In this document: piece after piece, positions 8,563 through 16,874 of the stretch
Numbering within the stretch: the first letter of the stretch is position 1
Layout: each line of letters opens with the position of its first letter
Source of the DNA: an uncultured Lachnospiraceae bacterium
GTDB lineage: Bacteria; Bacillota; Clostridia; Lachnospirales; Lachnospiraceae
Reading direction: 5' to 3'
Assembly (NCBI GenBank): GCA_947629545.1
Contig: CANREE010000006.1
Location: 1-54,219, forward strand
DNA: 54,219 nucleotides
Position numbers and translations under genes: made by a program
The notes under the pieces: model-generated
What the model saw: only the letters and a program-made list of their open reading frames with translations
Told to the model about the DNA's origin: nothing
The model's database searches: none

Positions 8563-9045
8563 ATGACCACGCCCCCACAGGAGAAATACATGAAAGCCGC
8601 CATACGGGAGGCCCAAAAAGCACAGGCACTGGGCGAGGTGCCCATCGGCTGCGTTATCGAATACGAAGGAAAGATCATCGGCCGCGGCTACAACCGCCGC
8701 ATGACCGACCATACGGTTCTGGCCCACGCCGAGATCGCCGCCATACGGAAGGCCTGCCGAAATATGGGAGACTGGCGTCTGGAGGGCTGCACGATGTACG
8801 TGACGCTGGAGCCCTGCCCCATGTGCGCCGGGGCTATCGTGCAGGCCCGGATTCCGCGAGTCGTCATGGGCTGCATGAATCCGAAAGCCGGCTGCGCCGG
8901 CTCGGTGCTGGACCTGCTGCATGAACCGGGGTTCAACCATCAGGCGGAAACGGAAACCGGCATGCTGGGCGAAGAATGCTCACAGATGCTGACGTCATTT
9001 TTCAAGGCCCTCAGATCCGCGAAAAACGCGGCCAAAAACATCTAA
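8563..9045 (+). CDS. tadA: tRNA-specific adenosine-34 deaminase TadA
   Basis: The 160-residue protein has the cytidine-deaminase-type zinc site: HAEIAA (His and catalytic Glu) and PCPMCAG (two Cys ligands), with GEVPIGCVIEYEGKIIG before them. This is the TadA enzyme that converts A34 to inosine in tRNA-Arg(ACG). AAGGAG lies 7 bases before the ATG. In Bacillus the orthologue yaaJ neighbours the SRP RNA and dnaX as here, but here it is on the opposite strand. Confidence 0.95.
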   Translation: MTTPPQEKYMKAAIREAQKAQALGEVPIGCVIEYEGKIIGRGYNRRMTDHTVLAHAEIAAIRKACRNMGDWRLEGCTMYVTLEPCPMCAGAIVQARIPRVVMGCMNPKAGCAGSVLDLLHEPGFNHQAETETGMLGEECSQMLTSFFKALRSAKNAAKNI

Positions 9046-9099
9046 ATCCCGGCATACCGGCAGCTGCGCATTCCATCTCCGCGGCCGCCGGACGCCTTA

Positions 9100-10545
9100 T
9101 CAAAACTCCTTCCACGTATTACGCGCCAACAGTACCAAAAGCGGGAACAATTCCAGGCGTCCCGCCAGCATATCGAAGATCATCACCAACAGCGATCTGG
9201 CCGAATACACAGAATAATTCGTCGAAGGTCCCACTAACGACAGTCCCGGTCCAATGTTATTGAGCGTAGCCGCCACAGCCGTAAAATTTGTCACCGCATC
9301 CAGATTATCAATGGACAGAAGCAGCACGGAAACAGAAAATACCGCAAAATAAGCGGCAAAGAACACATTGGTCGCCCGTACCACTTCGTGATCCACGCTC
9401 TTGCCATCCATCCGCACCTTCATCACCCCGTCCGGATGCACATACGTCCATATTTCTTTCCGAACCGTTTTAAACAGGATAACGATGCGTGAAACCTTAA
9501 TGCCGCCGCCGGTGCTGCCTGAACAGGCTCCGATGAACATGATCATCACCAGCACCGTCCGCGACATTTCCGGCCACAGATCGAAATCAACCGTTGAATA
9601 ACCGGTAGTCGTGATGATGGACGCCACCTGGAACGCCGCCTGCTGAAACGCCTTCGCCAGACTGTCGAACAGGCCGTAATTCCATACATTGAACGTGACA
9701 ATCAGGACCGCCGCCAGAATGATGCCCAGATACGCACGGACCTCTTCCATCTTAAACGCCGCCGCGGCCCTATGGAACAGAATGAAGAAATACGCATTAA
9801 AATTAACCCCAAACAGGATCATGAAAATGGTGATGACCACCTGATTGTAAACCGAATAGCCGGCAATGCTGTCGTTGCGCACGCCAAAACCTCCGGTACC
9901 CGCGGTGCCGAAAGACAGCGTCAGCGCGTCAAAAAGCGGCATCCGCCCCAACAGAAGCAGGCACACCTCGATCACCGTCATGCCGATATAGATAAGATAA
10001 AGAATCTTTGCCGTCGCCTGAACCTTCGGCACCAGACGGCTCACCGACGGTCCCGGGCTCTCCGCCTTCATCAGGCTCATATGGAAGCCGCCGCTCATCG
10101 GCAGAAGCGTCAGCAGAAACACCAGTACGCCCATGCCGCCGATCCAGTGGGTGAAGCTGCGCCAGAACAGAATACTCTTCGGAAGCGGCTCTACCGCCGC
10201 CAGAATGCTGGCCCCGGTAGTCGTAAACCCCGACACCGCCTCAAACAGCGCCTGAACGGGATCCGGGATCGCTCCGCTAAGGACAAACGGCACCGCGCCC
10301 ATCACGCTGATCGCCAGCCAGCTCAGCGCTACCGCCACAAACCCCTCGCGAGCGAAGAACACTCTGTTGTCCGGACGCTTCCCGCGCAGAAGCAGTCCCA
10401 AAGCGACGCAGGCCAACACAGATACCGCCAACGCCCAAAGCGCCGATTCCCCATAGATCACCGCCACGATACAGGACGGAAGCATCAGCGCTCCTTCCAG
10501 AATCAGGGTCATGCCTACAATATATCGGATAATCGAACCATTCAT
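9100..10545 (-). CDS. trkH: TrkH/KtrB-type potassium uptake channel subunit
   Basis: The 481-residue polytopic membrane protein shows the four degenerate K+ filter loops of the TrkH family: SGFTTTGASI, FGTAGTGGFGV, ITTTGYSTVDF and TLNNIGPGLS, plus the intramembrane-loop region CSGSTGGGIKVSR. It carries potassium (or sodium-coupled potassium) into the cell and is gated by the TrkA ring. Its start lies 9 bases after the trkA stop on the same strand, so the two form one operon. Length is normal. Confidence 0.95.
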   Translation of the reverse strand: MNGSIIRYIVGMTLILEGALMLPSCIVAVIYGESALWALAVSVLACVALGLLLRGKRPDNRVFFAREGFVAVALSWLAISVMGAVPFVLSGAIPDPVQALFEAVSGFTTTGASILAAVEPLPKSILFWRSFTHWIGGMGVLVFLLTLLPMSGGFHMSLMKAESPGPSVSRLVPKVQATAKILYLIYIGMTVIEVCLLLLGRMPLFDALTLSFGTAGTGGFGVRNDSIAGYSVYNQVVITIFMILFGVNFNAYFFILFHRAAAAFKMEEVRAYLGIILAAVLIVTFNVWNYGLFDSLAKAFQQAAFQVASIITTTGYSTVDFDLWPEMSRTVLVMIMFIGACSGSTGGGIKVSRIVILFKTVRKEIWTYVHPDGVMKVRMDGKSVDHEVVRATNVFFAAYFAVFSVSVLLLSIDNLDAVTNFTAVAATLNNIGPGLSLVGPSTNYSVYSARSLLVMIFDMLAGRLELFPLLVLLARNTWKEF

Positions 10546-10554
10546 AACACGTAC

Positions 10555-11916
10555 CTATCTTGCCAGAATATCATTGATGTCCTGAAGCCCTTTCTGCGTC
10601 GTAACGATAATGACCGTATCCCCCGGCCGGATACTGTCCTGGCCCTTGGGAATGATCACATTGCCATTGTGGTTGATGCTGCAGACCAGAAGATCCTTCT
10701 TAAGCCTGCGGCTTAACTGCGCCAGGGTCATATTGGCCACCAGACTGTCCGGCTTCACAGAGAATTCCAGCGCTTCGGCCCGGTTATCCAAAATATGGCA
10801 GAGCGTCTGCACGCTGCCGCCTACTGCATTCTGCTGGGCACGCACATACTGAAGGATATTGTCGGCGGTTATATACTTGGGATATACGACGCTGCCGATA
10901 TCCAGTTTCTGAATAATGCTGTCAAACGCCAGCCGGTTCACTTTCGTCACCAGCTTGGCTTTCGTCCGATCCTTTGCAAACTGGGCCAGAAAAATATTTT
11001 CCTCGTCAATAGGCGTCAGGGACACGATCGCCTGGGCAGACAGAAAGCCGGACTGCAGAAGTATCTTCCGGTCAGAACCGTCGCCGTTGATAATGGATAC
11101 ATCCGGCAACGCCTCGCACAACATCTCGCAGCGGCTCCGATCCCGTTCCACAATACGCACATTGATCTTTGACTCGCTCAGCTGCTGCGCCAGATAGTAG
11201 CCCAGCGTGCCTCCTCCCACGATCAGAGCGTTCTTTACCGGACGGGTCGAAAGCCCCAGGTCCCGGAAGAACCGCTGACAATCCTCATGGGCTGCCACAA
11301 TGGATATCAGGTCATTGTCCTGCAGGACAAAATCGCCTCGCGGGATCGCGATCATCTCATCCCGTTCCACGGCGCAGATCAGCACCTTAGGCAAACGGTC
11401 CGCCAGCTTATACATGGGCTGTCCGCTCATACCAAACTCCGATAAAAGCTTAAACTTGACGATCTGCACGCTGCCTCCGGCAAATGTGTCGATCTGGATT
11501 GCCGACGGAAACCTGAGAAGCATCGCAATCTCCTGAGCCGTTGTGTATTCAGGATTAATGATCATGGAAATGCCCATACTCTCCTTGATGAAGCTGATAT
11601 CCTTCTGATAAACAGGATTGCGCACGCGGGCAATCGTGCGGCACTGGCTGACCTTACGGGCCACCAGACAGCACAGGAGATTCAGTTCATCGGAGCCGGT
11701 GACGGCAATCAGCACATCCGCCACATCGACGCCGGCCTCCTCCAGAACGCCAATGCTGGCGCCATTGCCGGCGACGCAGATCGCGTCCACCTCTTCATTG
11801 AACTCTGCGAGCTTGCGGGCCTGGGTATCTACGATAACAATGTCATGATTCTCTTCGCTCAGCTGCTGAGCCAGAGCGCGGCCCACCTTACCACAGCCGA
11901 TGATAATGATTCTCAT
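10555..11916 (-). CDS. trkA: Trk system potassium uptake regulatory protein TrkA
   Basis: The 453-residue product starts MRIIIIGCGKVGRALA; the ATG has GGAGG upstream, and the longer frame has no site. It contains two tandem RCK units, each a Rossmann nucleotide-binding domain followed by a small RCK-C domain: GCGKVG at residues 6-11 and GGGTLGYYLAQQL near residue 235, with RCK-C parts at about 140-220 and 370-450. It binds NAD(H)/ATP and gates TrkH. RCK-C domains of this type can bind c-di-AMP in Firmicutes, which is knowledge of the family and not something the sequence shows. Confidence 0.95.
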   Translation of the reverse strand: MRIIIIGCGKVGRALAQQLSEENHDIVIVDTQARKLAEFNEEVDAICVAGNGASIGVLEEAGVDVADVLIAVTGSDELNLLCCLVARKVSQCRTIARVRNPVYQKDISFIKESMGISMIINPEYTTAQEIAMLLRFPSAIQIDTFAGGSVQIVKFKLLSEFGMSGQPMYKLADRLPKVLICAVERDEMIAIPRGDFVLQDNDLISIVAAHEDCQRFFRDLGLSTRPVKNALIVGGGTLGYYLAQQLSESKINVRIVERDRSRCEMLCEALPDVSIINGDGSDRKILLQSGFLSAQAIVSLTPIDEENIFLAQFAKDRTKAKLVTKVNRLAFDSIIQKLDIGSVVYPKYITADNILQYVRAQQNAVGGSVQTLCHILDNRAEALEFSVKPDSLVANMTLAQLSRRLKKDLLVCSINHNGNVIIPKGQDSIRPGDTVIIVTTQKGLQDINDILAR

Positions 11917-12053
11917 AAAATACAGAAACCTCCGTAATTCACAATACGCTGGCATATTCCGAACGATACGCAGCCGGAGCCGCACGGCTTCCGGGCAGAC
12001 GCACAGTTTGCGCCGCGCAGATGGGTGGCATACTGCACAATACACACGCGAAC

Positions 12054-12082
12054 AGTATAGCACCAATTGTCAAATTTCTCAA
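12054..12082 (-). promoter_or_regulatory. Promoter of trkA-trkH
   Basis: The -35 is TTGAGA (12077-12082), spacer 17, -10 TATACT (12054-12059), giving a leader of roughly 130 bases. It is back to back with the promoter of the radical SAM gene. Confidence 0.6.
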
Positions 12083-12101
12083 CACCAAAATCCCATTCTG
12101 C

Positions 12102-12130
12102 TTGAAAGTATGGCATTTATGCGGTAAGAT
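12102..12130 (+). promoter_or_regulatory. Promoter of NrdG-like activase gene
   Basis: The -35 is TTGAAA (12102-12107), spacer 17, -10 TAAGAT (12125-12130) on the plus strand. Confidence 0.6.
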
Positions 12131-12203
12131 GAATATATTGCGGCGTTTGCAGAGTCATATGAAGCTTCAGCGCGATGATAACATGAAAAGGATGAGAGCG
12201 AAG

Positions 12204-12926
12204 ATGAAAATATGCGGACTACAGAAAACAACCCTGTTGGATTATCCGGGCAAGGTGGCGGCCACCGTATTTCTGGGCGGCTGCAACTTCCGCTGCCCAT
12301 TCTGCCATAATACGGATCTGCTCACCGGCAACGCGCCGGAACTTATGACAACAGAAGAACTGCTGACATTTCTGAAGCGCCGTCAGGGGATTCTGGAAGG
12401 CGTATGTATTACCGGCGGCGAGCCTACGCTATGGCCGGAAGAAGCGGCAGATCTGATGGAACGAATCAAAGAAATGGGGTACCGGGTGAAACTGGATACC
12501 AACGGCTACCGGCCGCAGGTCCTTAAAGACCTTTGCAGCCACGGCGTCGTGGATTATGTGGCCATGGATATCAAGGCCGGGAGATGGCATTACGCAGAGG
12601 TATGCGGGATCGGCGGACCGAGCCGCGAACTGCCCGGCAGTTTTCTTCTCTCCGCCATTGAAGAAAGCGCCGCCTGGCTGATGGAAGGCCATGTCTCTTA
12701 TGAATTCCGCACCACAACAGTAAAAGGAATCCACGACGCGAAAGACTTCACAGATATCGCTGCCTGGATCGGCGGCTGCGAGCGGTATTTCATCCAGGGC
12801 TTTGTGGATTCCGGCAACGTGCTGAAAAGCGGTTTTTCAGCCTACAAACGGGCAGAGTTGGACGAATTCCTGAACATCGTTAAAACAACCGTTCCGAACG
12901 CGGAAATCCGCGGCGTGGATTATTAA
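12204..12926 (+). CDS. Anaerobic ribonucleotide reductase activating protein-like radical SAM enzyme
   Basis: The product of 240 residues begins MKICGLQKTTLLDYPGKVAA and has the radical SAM cluster motif CNFRCPFC (CX3CX2C) near residue 28, then ITGGEPTLWPE. This is the NrdG2-type activase family associated with glycyl-radical class III ribonucleotide reductase. No NrdD lies in the window, so the partner is elsewhere or the enzyme activates something else. AAGGA lies about 12 bases before the chosen ATG; in-frame ATGs at 12183 and 12192 are alternatives. The stop codon overlaps that of the convergent neighbour. Confidence 0.85.
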   Translation: MKICGLQKTTLLDYPGKVAATVFLGGCNFRCPFCHNTDLLTGNAPELMTTEELLTFLKRRQGILEGVCITGGEPTLWPEEAADLMERIKEMGYRVKLDTNGYRPQVLKDLCSHGVVDYVAMDIKAGRWHYAEVCGIGGPSRELPGSFLLSAIEESAAWLMEGHVSYEFRTTTVKGIHDAKDFTDIAAWIGGCERYFIQGFVDSGNVLKSGFSAYKRAELDEFLNIVKTTVPNAEIRGVDY

Positions 12927-14104
12927 CCCGCGTTCTCTTCCGGCAGCCGGATATCCGTATACCAGTATCCAAAACGCCCGTCGCCTGCGGGCTGCATTTT
13001 GGATAGTACGAAATTCGGGAAGCCGAACATGGAGGCCATATATTTCTCATTGCTGTAATAATGTCCGGGAACGCCGAGCAGGAAGCGGACGTTTCCTCCA
13101 GGCGCTGCCAGCCGCGCCAGAATCAGGTAACGATGACTGTAATATCCGTGAAGCAGGAAACTGTTATTGCCATAGCTCCAGATCTCCCGCGGAAGCAGTC
13201 CGATATCCTGAGGTTTGATCAGAAGAATCTCACATCCGCCCTGATAATCAAAAGCCTGAATCTTCGGATAATGTCTTCGGAAATGCGTCCATAAATGTCC
13301 GGCCGTCTCCCTGTCCGGCTCGGCCGCCTGTGCAGGAATCGGGATCTCCGCGGCCGGCTGCTGCATATCCGGAACCGGTTTCTGCGTGTCCGGAACCGGC
13401 TGCTGCGTGTCTGAAAGCTGTTGCTGCGTGTCTGAGACCGGCTGCTGCGTATCTGAGATCGGCTGCTGCATGCCTGAAAGCTGTTGCTGTGTGTCTGAGA
13501 CCGGCTGCTGTATATCTCTGGCCGGCTGCTGTGAAATCTCCTGCTGTCTGCGAACTTCTCTTCCCAGATTCTCCGCCAGCTCCTGTTCACGGATCTCCCG
13601 TTCAATGCTCTCAGCTACCGACTCCCGCGGCGCTGCGTCAATCACCTCAAGGCTTTTCTCCGTGATCACCGATGCCGGCATGTGTTCCATCTCCCTTGCT
13701 TCGGCGTTTGCAGACGTCGCCTCTTCCAGTTCTAACGCCGCCGCATGCGCAACTGCATCTTCCCAGATCGTTGTATAACAGCGCCACGTATCGTCCACGC
13801 TGTGGATCGTCAGACCATAACAGACATCCATTCCTTTCCCGGAACCGTTCACATTGTCAAAGAGGACGACCGTGCGGAACTCCCCGCTTCCGCCTCTCAG
13901 AAATATTTTTCCAAGCATGATCTCGCTGTCCCCAGTCAGAAGATATACGCCTGTATCCTGACTGCCAACATAGATCTTTCGCACGCTTACCTGAATCTTG
14001 CACTGGCCGCCTCGGGCTTCCAGCTTGGCAAATCCGATATTACGGCCTTTCACACCGCCCTCGTATGCATATATGTAAGAAATCAATCTCCGATAATCTG
14101 ACAT
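12923..14104 (-). CDS. Uncharacterised protein with Gln-rich repeat linker (DUF6128-like)
   Basis: The 393-residue product starts MSDYRRLISYIYAYEGGVKG with GGAGGA ahead of the ATG. An N-terminal domain of about 120 residues is rich in beta strands. The middle (about residues 160-260) holds tandem seven-residue repeats of the type SDTQQPV. The C-terminal domain (about 265-390) contains LLIKPQDIGLLPREIWSYGN and the conserved-looking LLGVPGHYYSNEKYMASMFG. I associate this architecture with an uncharacterised lachnospiral family (DUF6128), from memory. No signal peptide or membrane segment is seen. It is divergent from nagB and may share its -35 element. Function unknown. Confidence 0.7.
   Translation of the reverse strand: MSDYRRLISYIYAYEGGVKGRNIGFAKLEARGGQCKIQVSVRKIYVGSQDTGVYLLTGDSEIMLGKIFLRGGSGEFRTVVLFDNVNGSGKGMDVCYGLTIHSVDDTWRCYTTIWEDAVAHAAALELEEATSANAEAREMEHMPASVITEKSLEVIDAAPRESVAESIEREIREQELAENLGREVRRQQEISQQPARDIQQPVSDTQQQLSGMQQPISDTQQPVSDTQQQLSDTQQPVPDTQKPVPDMQQPAAEIPIPAQAAEPDRETAGHLWTHFRRHYPKIQAFDYQGGCEILLIKPQDIGLLPREIWSYGNNSFLLHGYYSHRYLILARLAAPGGNVRFLLGVPGHYYSNEKYMASMFGFPNFVLSKMQPAGDGRFGYWYTDIRLPEENAG
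13340..13540 (-). repeat. Tandem in-frame 21-base repeats coding a Gln-rich linker
   Basis: Roughly eight imperfect copies of a 21-base unit code for seven-residue blocks such as SDTQQPV, SDTQQQL and PDTQKPV inside the DUF6128-like protein. Copies differ by a few bases, which fits slippage-type expansion of a flexible linker. Confidence 0.75.
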
Positions 14105-14160
14105 CGTTTTGCTCCTCCATACCCCGTCTGCCGACGGGCCGGCCATTGTTATTCTGCATC

Positions 14161-14188
14161 ACTATAATTTATGAAAAAACGGTTGCAA
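14161..14188 (-). promoter_or_regulatory. Promoter of the DUF6128-like gene
   Basis: On the minus strand the -35 is TTGCAA (14183-14188), spacer 16, -10 TATAGT (14161-14166). The -35 hexamer is palindromic and is the same one used by the nagB promoter. Confidence 0.5.
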
Positions 14189-14211
14189 ACATTCCGGAAA
14201 AACAGTACAAT
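14183..14211 (+). promoter_or_regulatory. Promoter of nagB
   Basis: The -35 is TTGCAA (14183-14188), spacer 17, -10 TACAAT (14206-14211), about 50 bases before the nagB ATG. Confidence 0.6.
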
Positions 14212-14262
14212 AGACAAAGTATATGAAGAAATAAAGTTCCGCACCACACGGAGGTATCCCAC

Positions 14263-14994
14263 ATGAAGATTTATCGCACATCCAACTACCTTGAAATGAG
14301 CCGCACTGCCGCTATGATCCTCGCCGCGCAGATCCAGTTAAAACCAGATTGTGTGCTTGGTCTGGCAACCGGTTCTACGCCCATAGGAACTTATGAAGAG
14401 CTGGTTCGCCTGCACCGTCTGGGTTATCTGGACTTCTCCGGCGTCCGCTCGGCAAATCTTGATGAATACCGGGGGCTCGACCGAGAAAATGAGCAGAGTT
14501 ATTACTATTTCATGCAGCACCATCTGTTCCGCCATATCAATATCAGCCCTGAGAATACGTTCATTCCCGACGGCTCCCAACAGGATCCGGACAAAGAATG
14601 CGCCCGCTATGAGCAGACGCTTAAGCAGCTGGGCGGTGTGGATCTGCAGATTCTCGGACTTGGCCATAACGGCCATATCGGTTTTAACGAACCGGCGGAT
14701 ACCTTCCCGAAAGCTACCCACTGCGTCAGTCTGACGCGCAGCACGATTGAAGCCAACCGACGGTTCTTCGAGAAAGAAGAAGATGTGCCCCGTCAGGCCT
14801 ACACAATGGGTATCGGCACCATCCTGCAGGCCAAAAAGATTCTTCTGTTAGTCAGTGGAAGCGATAAAGCAGACATCCTGAAGGAAGTAATCACGGGGCC
14901 GGTAACGCCACAGGTTCCTGCCTCCATTCTCCAGTTCCATCCGGACGTGACGGTGATCGCAGATGAGGCGGCACTTGCGCGGCTCGACGCATGA
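14263..14994 (+). CDS. nagB: Glucosamine-6-phosphate deaminase
   Basis: The 243-residue protein has LGLATGSTPIGTYEELVRLH (sugar phosphate loop), NLDEYRG with the catalytic Asp, and LGLGHNGHIGFNEP with the His/Asp relay, all NagB signatures. It converts glucosamine 6-phosphate to fructose 6-phosphate and ammonia, feeding amino sugars into glycolysis. GGAGG lies upstream of the ATG. It appears monocistronic: its own promoter precedes it and a hairpin follows. No nagA is present nearby. Confidence 0.96.
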   Translation: MKIYRTSNYLEMSRTAAMILAAQIQLKPDCVLGLATGSTPIGTYEELVRLHRLGYLDFSGVRSANLDEYRGLDRENEQSYYYFMQHHLFRHINISPENTFIPDGSQQDPDKECARYEQTLKQLGGVDLQILGLGHNGHIGFNEPADTFPKATHCVSLTRSTIEANRRFFEKEEDVPRQAYTMGIGTILQAKKILLLVSGSDKADILKEVITGPVTPQVPASILQFHPDVTVIADEAALARLDA

Positions 14995-15022
14995 CGCAGA
15001 TCCCTGCACCGCCTGATATCCC

Positions 15023-15055
15023 GGCCACGCGGCCCCAAACCGCGTGGCCGATATT
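15023..15055 (+). terminator. Hairpin terminator after nagB
   Basis: There is a perfect 10-base stem, GGCCACGCGG (15023-15032) with CCGCGTGGCC (15040-15049), followed by GATATTT. It lies between convergent nagB and rsmI. The T tract is short, so strength is uncertain. Confidence 0.55.
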
Positions 15056-15110
15056 TAATGCACATGTTTACGGGCAATGCCGCCGACTGAAGGGCAGGCG
15101 CATTTTCCCG

Positions 15111-16055
15111 TCATTTCTCCTCTGTCGACGGCGTCATCAGCAGCCGGTAGATCTCCCGCCGGCTTACGCCCCGATCTTTAGCCACGCTGCGCATGGCTTC
15201 CTTACGGGGTATCCCCTGCGCTTCGTAGAGCGCCATATGCTCTTCAATACTTAACTCTTCCCAGACGCGGGTCTGCTCTTCTTTCAGCGATTCCACGCTT
15301 CGTCCTTCCACGACGATCACGCATTCGCCCCGCGGCTCTTCTGCGGCAAAACGGGCCAGCGCCCCATCGATGGTAGTCTCCCAGACCTCCTCATGTTTCT
15401 TGGTCAATTCCCGGCACAGAGTCATGGTACGGCTGCCGCCCAGAACTTCCTTTAGATCCGTAAGGGCCGCTGTCAGGTGATGGGGAGCCTCGTAGAAGAT
15501 CATGGTGCGGGTCTCTTTCTTCAGTTCCTCCAGAATCCGCTGTCGCTCCCTTTTTTCCGATGGAAGAAACGCCTCAAAGCAAAAACGCCGGGTAGAAAGA
15601 CCCGACAGCGTAAGCGCGGTAACGCAGGCGGACGGCCCCGGCAGAGACGTAACCGGGACGCCGGCCTCTCGGCACTGACGAATCAGTTCCTCACCGGGAT
15701 CAGAAACTGCCGGCGTACCGGCGTCGGTAATCAGGGCAATATTTCTCCCGTTCAGCATCTGCCGCACAAGCTCGCGGGCTTTCTCGAATTTATTATATTC
15801 ATGATAACTGGTCATCGGCGTATGGATATCATAATGATTCAGCAGCTTGATGCTGTGACGGGTATCCTCGGCCGCGATCAGATCCGCTGTTTTCAGTACA
15901 TTTAGTACCCGGATCGTGATGTCCTCCAGATTGCCGATCGGGGTAGCGCAAACATAGAGGGTGCCGGACGCAGCCGTAACGCCGGATTCCGCAGTTCCCC
16001 GTTCAGAGGCCCGGCCTTCCGGTACACTTGATTCCGCTTGATAATTTCTGGACAT
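15111..16055 (-). CDS. rsmI: 16S rRNA (cytidine-1402-2'-O)-methyltransferase
   Basis: The 314-residue protein contains the RsmI tetrapyrrole-methylase-type signature LYVCATPIGNLEDITIR (near residue 33), AAEDTRHSIKLLNHYDI, ALITDAGTPAVSDPGE and PGPSACVTALTLSGL. It methylates the ribose of C1402 in 16S rRNA using SAM. About 30 extra residues precede the usual start; the ATG has AAAGGAAG upstream, so I keep it. It is the last gene of the yaaO-tmk-holB-ricT-yabB-rsmI type run. Confidence 0.95.
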   Translation of the reverse strand: MSRNYQAESSVPEGRASERGTAESGVTAASGTLYVCATPIGNLEDITIRVLNVLKTADLIAAEDTRHSIKLLNHYDIHTPMTSYHEYNKFEKARELVRQMLNGRNIALITDAGTPAVSDPGEELIRQCREAGVPVTSLPGPSACVTALTLSGLSTRRFCFEAFLPSEKRERQRILEELKKETRTMIFYEAPHHLTAALTDLKEVLGGSRTMTLCRELTKKHEEVWETTIDGALARFAAEEPRGECVIVVEGRSVESLKEEQTRVWEELSIEEHMALYEAQGIPRKEAMRSVAKDRGVSRREIYRLLMTPSTEEK

Positions 16056-16094
16056 AACGTAAAACTTCCTTTACTCTTAATTCTGCCTGCCGCC

Positions 16095-16874
16095 CTAATA
16101 TCCGTATATCTCACGGATCTCATCGCTGTAAATACCCGGCTCCTTAAATACAATAATAGGCGCTTCCAACTTCATCAGCGGCCGGCCGCCGCGGACAGCC
16201 TCGATCAGCACAAGATTAGCGTCACGGTCGGCGTAAGGGTGAACCGTCTTCATCCGCTTGGGCTCCAATCCATAAGCACGCAGGGTCACCATCAGTTCCG
16301 GCAGACGTCGAGGACGGTGAACAAGATAAAATCGACCGCCGGGTTTTAGAAGACGGGCCGTCTCACGGGCCACATCATCGAAAGAGCACAGAATCTCATG
16401 GCGGGCGATGGCTTTCGGCTCTTCCGGGTTCTTAAGACCGGCGCCACCGTCCATATAAGGCGGATTGGACGTGACCACATCGAAAGAGGCCAGACCAAAC
16501 AGGCGGCTGGCCTCCTTCAAATCTCCCTGTACAATGTCGATCTTCTGCTGCAGGCCGTTGAGGGCCACGCTGCGTGTAGCCATATCAGCCATTTCCGGCT
16601 GAATCTCCAGCCCGGTAAAATGCCTTCCCTCCGTCTTCGCTTCCAGCAGGATCGGAATGATCCCGGTACCGGTTCCCAGATCAATGACCCTTTCACCACG
16701 CCGCACCTGCGCAAAACCGGACAACAGAACCGCATCCATGCCAAAGCAGAATTTCGATGTGTCCTGAATAATATGGTAACTGTTGCGCTGGAGGCTGTCG
16801 ACACGCTCGGTATCCCGTATCTTCTCTTCCGAAACGGTTTTATCGACGGTTTTCTTTCGTACAAAGTCCGTCAT
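16095..16874 (-). CDS. TrmN6-like tRNA1(Val) adenine-N6 methyltransferase family protein
   Basis: The 259-residue protein has the SAM-binding motif VIDLGTGTGIIPILL and the N6-adenine methylase motif NPPYMDGG, with QDTSKFCFGMDAVLLSGFA upstream, typical of the YabB/TrmN6 family. Members methylate adenine-37 of tRNA(Val) in Escherichia coli; the substrate in Firmicutes is less sure. Its ATG overlaps the ricT stop by one base. The position after ricT matches Bacillus yabB. Confidence 0.85.
   Translation of the reverse strand: MTDFVRKKTVDKTVSEEKIRDTERVDSLQRNSYHIIQDTSKFCFGMDAVLLSGFAQVRRGERVIDLGTGTGIIPILLEAKTEGRHFTGLEIQPEMADMATRSVALNGLQQKIDIVQGDLKEASRLFGLASFDVVTSNPPYMDGGAGLKNPEEPKAIARHEILCSFDDVARETARLLKPGGRFYLVHRPRRLPELMVTLRAYGLEPKRMKTVHPYADRDANLVLIEAVRGGRPLMKLEAPIIVFKEPGIYSDEIREIYGY

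Noticed and set aside
9772-10716. Plus-strand frame opposite trkH
   Set aside because: Antisense shadow, Arg/His/Gln-rich, no motif.
13340-13540. CRISPR array
   Set aside because: Repeats are contiguous, in-frame and without unique spacers.
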